A stretch of 14,674 nucleotides of DNA from JALHNF01 sp039809305 (GTDB lineage: Bacteria; Patescibacteriota; Minisyncoccia; Phycocordibacterales; UBA5272): NCBI GenBank assembly GCA_039809305.1, contig JBDHUT010000015.1:1-14674 (forward strand). The letters run 5' to 3'. Made by a program: the position numbers and the translations under genes. Position 1 is the first letter of the stretch. Every line of letters starts with the position of its first letter. Shown here piece by piece: positions 7,268 through 13,168 of this stretch. The notes below the pieces were generated by a model. That model did no database searches and was not told where the DNA came from. It was given only the letters and a program-made list of their open reading frames with translations.

Positions 7268-8863
7268 ATGCATGATCATTTTTCTTCATTTGAATACGAA
7301 GATTCTAAAAAGGTGCGAGATGTATACAGTACTGACGCGAGTATTTTTTCTGTAGTACCTGAGGGAGTTGTTTTTCCAAAATCATCTATTGATATTTCAA
7401 AGATGGTAAAAAAAATCTCGGAAGAAAATATCCCAACATCACTTACAGTGCGTGCGGCAGGCACATGTATGTCAGGTGGGCCACTTAATGAAGGAATTAT
7501 TGTAGACACTACTCGATATATGAATGTGGTGATGGGCGTTGATGTGAATCACAAAACCATTACCGTGGAAAGTGGGGCAATGTATAAAGATATAGAAAAT
7601 CTTGCCACACCACATGGTCTTATGTTTCCGCCATATACATCCTCAAAAGACGTATGTGTGATTGGTGGAATGATAGGTAATAATGCCTCTGGTGAGCTCT
7701 CGGTGCGGTATGGCGCTACAATAGATTGGGTAAAGAGCTTAGATGTTGTTTTGTTCGATGGGAACGTCTATACCTTCAAAGAACTCACAAAAGAAGAGTG
7801 GCTCGAAAAACAAAAACTTGAGAATTTTGAAGGAGGGATATATAGAAAAATAGCTCATATATTAGACATGTATGAGTATCTTTTTGAAACTAAAGTTCCA
7901 AAAGTCTCAAAAAACGCCGCTGGTTATCAGTTTTGGAAAATATACAATCCAAAAACAAACACCTATAATCTTTCACGACTATTTACTGCCTCACAAGGGA
8001 CACTTGGAATTATTACAAGTGCAACACTCAAGCTTACTGAAATTCCACCTCATCGTCGGATGGTTGTGTGCGCGCTTACTGATATAAAAATTATTGGCGA
8101 AGTTTTACACTCACTTAAAAACGTTAATCCAGAAAGTATTGAGACATTTGATGTTCATACATACACACTGGCAAAAACGTATCACCCAAAAGAAGCATCG
8201 CTTGTTTCTTTTGTTTCCGACACGGCAATCATGACGCTTTTTATTCAAGTTGCTGAAGATACCGATGAAGCATGTCGCATAAGACAAAAAGAGGTTGTAG
8301 ATATTTTACACAAGCACAATATCACAGCACATATCCCAGAAAACAAAGAAACCATCGATGCATTTTTTACCATTCGCCGTGCAAGCTTCCGAATGTTAAA
8401 AGATTTAAAGAGTGCGCAGAGTAGGGTGGCGCCATGTATAGAAGACACTATTGTGCCAGTGGAGCGGTACGGAGAATTTCTCACTCGTCTCAAACCAATT
8501 CTCGACGACTACACACTTACCTATACATATGCTGGTCACATTGGCGACGGTAGCATTCGCCTTGTACCACTTGCAAACTTTGATGACCCAAAAACTCCAG
8601 AAATGTTACTTGAGCTTTCGCATCGAGTATACGACCTTACTATTGAGCTTGGAGGATCTATAAGTGTCGATCATAATGACGGCTTGCTCAAGACACATTA
8701 TTTAGAAAAACAGTACGGCAAAGAGCTTGTAGAAATGTTTAAAGGACTGAAAGAATTTTTTGATCCTAAAAATATTTTTAATCCCGGTAAAAAAGTACCT
8801 ACCGAAAGACAGGGAAGTGAAATATATGCCAAAGCGCATATGCGCAAAAAGAATATGTATTAG
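7268..8863 (+). CDS. FAD-linked oxidase (GlcD/YdiJ-like, vanillyl-alcohol-oxidase fold)
   Basis: 531 residues. The N-terminal PCMH-type FAD-binding domain (about 24-255) starts with YSTDASIFSVVPEGVVFP (20-37), typical of the YdiJ group. It contains RAAGTCMSGGPL (62-73) and VIGGMIGNNASG (131-142), which contact the FAD pyrophosphate, and GTLGII (244-249). The FAD-oxidase C-terminal domain covers about 260-510, with GHIGDGSIRL (423-432) and the closing FFDPKNIFNPGK (497-508). Relatives oxidise D-lactate, glycolate or other 2-hydroxyacids. The usual catalytic-loop motif GEHGxG is VDHNDG here (467-472): His is kept, Glu is replaced by Asp, and a Gly is replaced by Asn. The C-terminal iron-sulfur domain of full YdiJ proteins is absent. 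The electron acceptor and substrate are unknown. No SD site; the ATG sits right behind its -10 box. Confidence 0.88.
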   Translation: MHDHFSSFEYEDSKKVRDVYSTDASIFSVVPEGVVFPKSSIDISKMVKKISEENIPTSLTVRAAGTCMSGGPLNEGIIVDTTRYMNVVMGVDVNHKTITVESGAMYKDIENLATPHGLMFPPYTSSKDVCVIGGMIGNNASGELSVRYGATIDWVKSLDVVLFDGNVYTFKELTKEEWLEKQKLENFEGGIYRKIAHILDMYEYLFETKVPKVSKNAAGYQFWKIYNPKTNTYNLSRLFTASQGTLGIITSATLKLTEIPPHRRMVVCALTDIKIIGEVLHSLKNVNPESIETFDVHTYTLAKTYHPKEASLVSFVSDTAIMTLFIQVAEDTDEACRIRQKEVVDILHKHNITAHIPENKETIDAFFTIRRASFRMLKDLKSAQSRVAPCIEDTIVPVERYGEFLTRLKPILDDYTLTYTYAGHIGDGSIRLVPLANFDDPKTPEMLLELSHRVYDLTIELGGSISVDHNDGLLKTHYLEKQYGKELVEMFKGLKEFFDPKNIFNPGKKVPTERQGSEIYAKAHMRKKNMY

Positions 8864-8892
8864 TTGACAAATATATATACATATGTTATACT
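8864..8892 (+). promoter_or_regulatory. Near-consensus sigma-70 promoter
   Basis: A perfect TTGACA at 8864-8869, a 17-base spacer and TATACT at 8887-8892 with a TGT extension at 8884-8886. It is the strongest promoter in the window. It begins at the TAG stop codon of the preceding gene (8861-8863). Transcription would start near 8899, giving a leader of about 30 bases, unlike the leaderless layout of the neighbours. Confidence 0.85.
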
Positions 8893-8914
8893 AAAACGGT
8901 GTTCTTTTCGTGGC

Positions 8915-8920
8915 TAGGAG
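8915..8920 (+). promoter_or_regulatory. Shine-Dalgarno site deciding the start at 8929
   Basis: TAGGAG at 8915-8920, with eight bases before ATG 8929. It is the only clear Shine-Dalgarno site I found before a gene in this window. It argues against the longer in-frame GTG start at 8899, which would coincide with the transcription start. Confidence 0.8.
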
Positions 8921-8928
8921 TTAACAAA

Positions 8929-9504
8929 ATGAAGTACGGAGATTTGACTTCCACTGAAATTCGCCAAGTTTTAGATTGGCTTGGTGGCGTAGAGGGTGTG
9001 AGAACCTTCCTTCGGGATCCGGCAAACAACAAAATCCGGATCTTGCCCGCAACCGAGTTAAACAAGATGACGGAGATCGTCATCGGAGTTGAAGATCCGG
9101 CTAAGGGCCGTAAGCCGTTCACTGTTCTTCCGGGCGCTGCTGCCTACTTCAAGGTGAAGCGTTTCTCAGAAGCGACCACCCCTAAGCAGGAGTGCGTTGT
9201 TTGGAGGGCGACTCTCCGGGATCTTGGTCTTAGTGCGTTTGATGCGCTAAGAAAACAGTCAAGATTCGGTCTTCGTGAAGTGCAGGAAGCGTTTAGGGTT
9301 AATGGTCTCAAGACCCTCAATCTCGAGCTTCTCACGCGCTTGCGAGCGACCTACCACAATCAACCTGTGGACGAGTTCCTAAACGTGCCTGTGAACAATT
9401 TTGGCACAATAATGACGGTTGGGCATGGGTCAGGCTACGGCCTGTTCATTGACCAAGGTCTCCATTCACTGAAGCTCGACAGTGAATGGGTCTTTATGCG
9501 CTGA
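8929..9504 (+). CDS. GC-rich orphan gene of unknown function
   Basis: 191 residues, no family recognised. It has no signal peptide or membrane segment. The N-terminal 30 residues (LTSTEIRQVLDWLGGVEGVR at 6-25) look like a short helical module. A middle part around 60-95 looks beta-like. The segment 98-140 is helical (LRDLGLSAFDALRKQS). The C-terminus is Gly-rich (VGHGSGYGLF, 164-173). Rows 9001-9180 count 97 G/C in 180, against 56 in 180 for rows 7801-7980 of the preceding gene. It alone has a near-consensus promoter, an SD site, an untranslated leader and a strong terminator. This layout suggests high expression and either a different origin or an unusual selective regime. Several inverted repeats lie within or just after the reading frame. 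ATG 8929 is chosen by the SD site. It is a real gene by its signals; the function is not known. Confidence 0.8.
   Translation: MKYGDLTSTEIRQVLDWLGGVEGVRTFLRDPANNKIRILPATELNKMTEIVIGVEDPAKGRKPFTVLPGAAAYFKVKRFSEATTPKQECVVWRATLRDLGLSAFDALRKQSRFGLREVQEAFRVNGLKTLNLELLTRLRATYHNQPVDEFLNVPVNNFGTIMTVGHGSGYGLFIDQGLHSLKLDSEWVFMR
9462..9489 (+). repeat. Ten-base-pair hairpin within the 3' end of the orphan gene
   Basis: CCATTCACTG (9462-9471) and CAGTGAATGG (9480-9489) are perfect reverse complements around an eight-base loop. The hairpin ends 15 bases before the stop codon ends and encodes part of LHSLKLDSEWVF. Confidence 0.85.
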
Positions 9505-9565
9505 CTCATCCCACACCGGACATTTCTCACCTTCGGACTCCAAGGGATCCTCTCGGAACTCGTAA

Positions 9566-9593
9566 GTTGGAAGAAAACCTTTAAACTTCCAAA
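9566..9593 (+). repeat. Hairpin in the 3' untranslated region of the orphan gene
   Basis: TTGGAAG (9567-9573) pairs with CTTCCAA (9586-9592) around a 12-base A/T-rich loop. It lies just ahead of the terminator. The 96 bases between stop 9504 and the terminator otherwise hold no gene. Confidence 0.6.
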
Positions 9594-9600
9594 CCGTAAT

Positions 9601-9625
9601 CCCGGCGCAATGCGTCGGGGTTTTT
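9601..9625 (+). terminator. Strong intrinsic terminator of the orphan gene
   Basis: CCCGGCGC (9601-9608) pairs with GCGTCGGG (9612-9619), eight pairs with one G-T wobble, around an AAT loop. It is followed by G and then TTTTT at 9621-9625. It is the most GC-rich hairpin in the window. Confidence 0.9.
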
Positions 9626-9666
9626 ATATTAGTCACACTGTGGATAGAGAAACGTTACTGTAGGCA

Positions 9667-9672
9667 TATACT
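9667..9672 (+). promoter_or_regulatory. Putative -10 box of the SIMPL-domain gene
   Basis: TATACT at 9667-9672 lies eight bases before ATG 9681, giving almost no leader. It follows CTGTAGGCATA (9658-9668), which is also found at 146-156 before the first coding gene. No good -35 at the proper distance. Confidence 0.45.
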
Positions 9673-9680
9673 ACATAGAT

Positions 9681-10472
9681 ATGGAACAACAAAAACAATT
9701 TTTATTTAAAACATCTGCCTGGCTTATGATAGCGCTTACAGTTCTTGCTGTGGTTACTATTGTTTCACTTGGAAAGACATGGCGTTTTATTGGTGCAGGA
9801 CTCAATGCAACAAATGTTATTTCTGTAAGTGCAGAAGCGTCTATTGATGCAAAGCCAACAGGGGGAACTATTACATTTACACAGCGCAATGACGCAAAGA
9901 CTGCAAAAGAAGCTGAAGACAAACGCAACGAAATTGTCGCTAAAGCAATTGCAGCTGTGAAAGCAATTGGTATTTCAGAAAAAGATATCAACACAACTTC
10001 TATTAGTCGATCTGAAAAGTATGAGTACAACAGTAGCGCACCATGTGAGCGTGGATACTGTCCTTCTACACCTACCGTTGTAGGATACGACGCATACCAG
10101 ATGGTAACTATTAAAGTTCGTGAGACAGAAAAGCTTACTTCTGTCATCGATGCTCTTCGAGATGCTGGAGTAACGCAGGTTGATGGCCCAAATCTTGGAT
10201 TCCAAGATGAAGAACTTGAAGCGCTTCAAGCTGATACTCGAAAGGAGGCTATTAAGAAAGCTCGTGCAAAAGCAGAAATTCTTGCTGATCAACTTGGTGT
10301 AGAAATTGTTCGAGTTGTTTCTTTCAACGAAGGTGGCAATGGTGGCTATATGCCGTTTATGGCAATGAAAGCTATGGATAGTGGTATGATGGAAACCGCG
10401 GCACCGTCAGTTATTCCAGTAGGAGAAACTAAAATTTCTTCTTCGGTAACAATTACCTACGAGATCAAATAA
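9681..10472 (+). CDS. SIMPL-domain (DUF541/YggE-like) membrane-anchored protein
   Basis: 263 residues. One N-terminal transmembrane segment at about 13-33 precedes a SIMPL domain that spans the rest. Visible family features are the opening ISVSAEASIDAKP (47-59), a long helix with AKEAEDKRNEIVAKAIAAVK (75-94), then GISEKDINTTSISRSEKYEY (97-116), and YDAYQMVTIKV (136-146). Next come the helix QADTRKEAIKKARAKAEILADQLG (183-206) and a closing SSVTITYEIK strand. Two cysteines (122, 127) sit in an insertion between strands and might form a disulfide outside the membrane. YggE-type proteins are linked to oxidative stress and BP26-type members form channel-like oligomers; the exact role here is unknown. 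The start ATG lies close behind a -10-like box without an SD site. Confidence 0.88.
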   Translation: MEQQKQFLFKTSAWLMIALTVLAVVTIVSLGKTWRFIGAGLNATNVISVSAEASIDAKPTGGTITFTQRNDAKTAKEAEDKRNEIVAKAIAAVKAIGISEKDINTTSISRSEKYEYNSSAPCERGYCPSTPTVVGYDAYQMVTIKVRETEKLTSVIDALRDAGVTQVDGPNLGFQDEELEALQADTRKEAIKKARAKAEILADQLGVEIVRVVSFNEGGNGGYMPFMAMKAMDSGMMETAAPSVIPVGETKISSSVTITYEIK

Positions 10473-10480
10473 AAAAATAC

Positions 10481-10592
10481 ATAAAATACACCTGTATTGT
10501 GCACGCGTAAAATCCGCCCAGGATTTTCGCTCCGCTCGATAATTTCTTTAAAGAGAAATTATCTGCGCGAGGCACAAACAGGTGTATTTTAT
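10481..10592. repeat. 112-base nested inverted repeat (three-way junction), possible terminator or MITE-like element
   Basis: The outer arms ATAAAATACACCTGT (10481-10495) and ACAGGTGTATTTTAT (10578-10592) are perfect 15-base complements. Pairing continues inward after one bulged A: TTGTGC (10497-10502) with GCACAA (10572-10577), then CGCG (10504-10507) with CGCG (10566-10569). Inside lie two separate hairpins. AAAATCC/GGATTTT is at 10509-10515 and 10521-10527. GATAATTTCT/AGAAATTATC is at 10538-10547 and 10554-10563. It starts eight bases after the SIMPL gene stop. An A run lies upstream and TTTTT at 10592-10596 downstream, so it can act as a terminator in transcription direction. The size and architecture would also fit a small non-autonomous mobile or repetitive element; no clear target duplication was seen. 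Confidence 0.85.
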
Positions 10593-10616
10593 TTTTATCT
10601 GTTTGCGCCTACCACT

Positions 10617-10644
10617 TTGAAAAAAGGGGGGTATGCGCTAGGAT
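10617..10644 (+). promoter_or_regulatory. Promoter of secD-secF
   Basis: TTGAAA at 10617-10622, a 16-base spacer and TAGGAT at 10639-10644. The ATG at 10652 lies seven bases after the -10 box, so the secD mRNA would be leaderless or nearly so. GGGGGTATG is directly repeated at 10627-10635 and 10646-10654. Confidence 0.5.
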
Positions 10645-10651
10645 AGGGGGT

Positions 10652-12121
10652 ATGTGGAAATCAAAAATAGGTAGTTTTTTACTGGTCCTTGCCGCATTCG
10701 GTATTGGCTGGTTTGTGGTGGGAAGTGAGCCAAAGTTTGCTTCTTTTGTGGATACAAATGAAAACGTAAAAGGCGCATTCCCAACATCAACTGTTGCAAA
10801 TCTTCGAGCGACATATCCGTTCCGACTCGGACTTGACCTTGCGGGTGGTTCGCGACTTGTGTTTCGAGCAGATGTTTCAAAAACAGAAGCAAGTGAAGTG
10901 GGTGAGGCGATGGCGTCACTTCGTGATGTTATCGAACGAAGAATTAATATTCTTGGTGTATCAGAGCCGGTAGTAACAACAGAGAAGTCTTTCAATGGAA
11001 ATGAATATCGTTTGGTGGTAGAACTTCCTGGTGTAACAGACTTAGATCAGGCTGCAAAAGTCATTGGAGAAACACCTCTGCTTGAATTTAAAACCTTGAG
11101 TCCTAACTACGAAACTATTGTTGCAAAGAATCAAAAAATTCTCGAAGCTCGTGCCGCACTTGAGTCGACCGCAACCATTGGTGAAGACGGTGTTATAAAT
11201 ATAAATGTAACTCCTGAGTCTCAAGAAGACCTTGTTGATCCGTATATAACTACTAAACTTGGTGGAGGACAACTTTCAAAAGCGTCTCTTCAATTTGATC
11301 CAACAACTCGAAAACCAATCATTGCGCTTCAGTTTAATGACGAGGGCGCAAAGCTTTTTGAAGAAATTACAGAAGCAAATATTGGTAAGCCTGTAGCTAT
11401 TTTCCTCGATGGTTCACCTCTTTCTATTCCTACAGTGCAGCAAAAAATTACTGGTGGGCAAGCTGTTATTACTGGCGACTTTACGCCACAAGAAGCGCGC
11501 GACCTTGTAGGACGCCTTAACTCAGGAGCCCTTCCTCTTAAAGTAGAACTTATTGGTTCTCAAATTGTAGGAGCAACTCTTGGAGTAGACTCTGTAGAAA
11601 AAGGTGTAAAAGCTGCGGCATATGGATTTCTCCTGATCGCACTTTTCCTTATCCTCTGGTATCGCCTTCCTGGGGTGCTTGCAGTGATTGCGCTCTCTAC
11701 ATACGTTGCAATTATGCTTGCGTTCTTTAAGTTTATTCCGGTTGTTTTGACAGCTGCAGGCATTGCCGGATTCATTATCTCTATGGGTCTTGCAGTGGAT
11801 GCAAACGTACTTATCTTTGAGCGTATGAAAGAAGAAATGCGTGCAGGTAAAAGTATAAAAGAGGCTGTAGCCCTGGGTATAACACGCGCATGGTCTTCTA
11901 TTAAAGATTCAAATACAGCATCACTTATTTCAGCGGTTATTCTTTTCTGGCTTGGAACATCGGTTGTAAAAGGTTTCGCACTCACTCTTGGACTCGGAGT
12001 TCTTGTGAGTCTCTTTACAGCGATTGTTATCACACGACTTTTCCTCATTTCTGTAGCCGGAAAACAAAATGGTCGCTTTGCTCGATTCTTATTCTCTAAT
12101 GGGTTTAACAGCGGTAAATAA
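10652..12121 (+). CDS. secD: Protein translocase subunit SecD
   Basis: 489 residues, six-helix membrane protein of the SecDF complex, which uses proton motive force to pull exported proteins through SecYEG from outside. TM1 covers about 8-24. The first periplasmic motif GLDLAGGSRLVF is at 60-71. A large periplasmic P1 domain runs to about 315, with the typical TPLLEFKTL (141-149), the GAKLFEEIT region (232-240) and NSGALPLKVEL (290-300). TM2-TM6 fill 320-470. The TM4 signature GLAVDANVLIFERMKEE (379-395) carries the proton-relay aspartate D383. SNTASLISAVILFWLG-type TM5 follows. The length is normal for a compact SecD. The start ATG 10652 follows promoter TTGAAA/TAGGAT. SecF starts eight bases after the stop, so the two form one operon. 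Confidence 0.97.
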   Translation: MWKSKIGSFLLVLAAFGIGWFVVGSEPKFASFVDTNENVKGAFPTSTVANLRATYPFRLGLDLAGGSRLVFRADVSKTEASEVGEAMASLRDVIERRINILGVSEPVVTTEKSFNGNEYRLVVELPGVTDLDQAAKVIGETPLLEFKTLSPNYETIVAKNQKILEARAALESTATIGEDGVININVTPESQEDLVDPYITTKLGGGQLSKASLQFDPTTRKPIIALQFNDEGAKLFEEITEANIGKPVAIFLDGSPLSIPTVQQKITGGQAVITGDFTPQEARDLVGRLNSGALPLKVELIGSQIVGATLGVDSVEKGVKAAAYGFLLIALFLILWYRLPGVLAVIALSTYVAIMLAFFKFIPVVLTAAGIAGFIISMGLAVDANVLIFERMKEEMRAGKSIKEAVALGITRAWSSIKDSNTASLISAVILFWLGTSVVKGFALTLGLGVLVSLFTAIVITRLFLISVAGKQNGRFARFLFSNGFNSGK

Positions 12122-12129
12122 AAACTAGT

Positions 12130-13026
12130 ATGTTTATCATCAAAAATAAAATTTTCTTTCTTTCGTTTTCAGTACTCCTTGTGCTTGGGTCACTTGTTGC
12201 ACTTCTGACACTTGGACTTAAACCGGGAATTGAATTCAAGGGTGGAGCGATTGTTACAGCGCAGTATAGAGACGCAATGCCAGAAATTGATCAGATTAAA
12301 GATCAGGCAAAAAATCTTGGACTCGGTGATGTAAGTGTTCAGCTTGCTGGTGAAAAAGAGGTTATTGTAAAAACACGAACTCTCGTTGAAAGTGATCGTC
12401 CTGTTCTTGCTCAGACCCTAAGTGTTGCCGGAACTTTCCCTTATACAGAAAAAAGTTTTAGTGCAATCGGCCCATCTATCAGTAGTGAGCTCACCACGAA
12501 ATCAATTCTTGCGGTTATTCTTGTTTCGATCGCAATTATTATCTTCATTACGTTTGCATTTCGAGGAGTTTCAAAACCGGTTGCTTCTTGGAAATACGGC
12601 CTCATTTCTATTACAACCCTTCTTCATGACATTATTATTCCTGCAGGACTTTATGCATATTTAGGGTATGCATTCGGCGCGGAAGTAGACACACTGTTTG
12701 TGGTCGCACTTCTCACCATCTTAGGTATTTCTATTTCCGACACAATTGTTATCTTTGACCGTATTCGAGAAAATCTTAAAAAGAAAATTTCACAAAGTTT
12801 TGAAGAGGTGGTAGGGGAGAGTCTTTCACAAAGCTTTACTCGATCTATCAATACATCGCTTACGGTGATCATCGTGCTTCTTGCATTATTCTTCTTTGGT
12901 CCAGAGCCTACAAAATGGTTCTCACTTACTCTTGTGACGGGAATGATTGTAGGAACATATTCTTCAATCTTCGTAGCGTCACCGCTTTTGGTTCTTGTAG
13001 AAAAGTGGCAAAGATCTAAAAAGTAA
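12130..13026 (+). CDS. secF: Protein translocase subunit SecF
   Basis: 298 residues, the second half of the SecDF export motor. TM1 covers about 9-29, followed by the motif LKPGIEFKGG (30-39). A short periplasmic domain runs to about 120. Five further helices follow. SISDTIVIFDRIREN (201-215) is the TM4 signature with the conserved aspartate D204. RSINTSLTVIIVLLALFF-type TM5 starts at 238. Separate SecD and SecF proteins are the common bacterial arrangement. No own promoter or SD site is visible in the eight-base gap; the gene is presumably translated from the secD transcript. The operon ends at the palindromic terminator at 13032. Confidence 0.97.
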   Translation: MFIIKNKIFFLSFSVLLVLGSLVALLTLGLKPGIEFKGGAIVTAQYRDAMPEIDQIKDQAKNLGLGDVSVQLAGEKEVIVKTRTLVESDRPVLAQTLSVAGTFPYTEKSFSAIGPSISSELTTKSILAVILVSIAIIIFITFAFRGVSKPVASWKYGLISITTLLHDIIIPAGLYAYLGYAFGAEVDTLFVVALLTILGISISDTIVIFDRIRENLKKKISQSFEEVVGESLSQSFTRSINTSLTVIIVLLALFFFGPEPTKWFSLTLVTGMIVGTYSSIFVASPLLVLVEKWQRSKK

Positions 13027-13031
13027 AAACA

Positions 13032-13069
13032 TAATTAAAATCCCCTTACATGTAAGGGGATTTTAATTA
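13032..13069. terminator. 38-base perfect palindrome terminating secDF
   Basis: Both arms, centred on 13050/13051, pair without mismatch over 19 positions. A CCCC/GGGG block (13042-13045 with 13056-13059) is flanked by AAAA and TTTT. The T run (13061-13064) acts as the U tract. The symmetric form would terminate transcription from both directions. It lies six bases after the secF stop. Confidence 0.9.
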
Positions 13070-13079
13070 ATCGTATTCG

Positions 13080-13108
13080 TTGCCGTTTTGACCTCTTTGT
13101 TGTATACT
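13080..13108 (+). promoter_or_regulatory. Promoter of fusA
   Basis: TTGCCG at 13080-13085, a 17-base spacer, and TATACT at 13103-13108. The predicted start near 13115 gives a leader of about 54 bases, long for this window. Confidence 0.65.
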
Positions 13109-13119
13109 GGTCGCTATTA

Positions 13120-13149
13120 AACAAGCTCTCTAATGAGGGCTTTGTTTTT
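13120..13149 (+). promoter_or_regulatory. Hairpin plus T run in the fusA leader (possible attenuator)
   Basis: AACAAGCTCTC (13120-13130) pairs with GAGGGCTTTGTT (13135-13146), with one bulged T and one G-T wobble, around a TAAT loop. It is followed by TTT (13147-13149), making TTGTTTTT. It lies about five bases from the predicted transcript start and 20 bases before the start codon. It could be an intrinsic terminator used for attenuation, or a 5' stem protecting the mRNA. Confidence 0.5.
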
Positions 13150-13168
13150 ACAACACACACAAAATATT

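Noticed and set aside
8899..8928. GTG start of the orphan gene, ten residues upstream
   Set aside because: It would lie at the predicted transcription start, while a good SD site is placed correctly for ATG 8929.
9671..10147. Long minus-strand reading frame (158 residues) opposite the SIMPL gene
   Set aside because: The plus strand encodes a recognisable SIMPL protein with a promoter; the minus frame has no recognisable motif and is a shadow.
10481..10592. Insertion sequence with transposase
   Set aside because: Despite the terminal inverted repeats, the 112 bases hold no reading frame of useful length and no clear target duplication; it could only be a non-autonomous element.
11560..12048. 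Minus-strand 162-residue reading frame opposite secD
   Set aside because: It lies entirely inside secD, whose transmembrane motifs are clear, and the translation looks like an antisense of hydrophobic codons.
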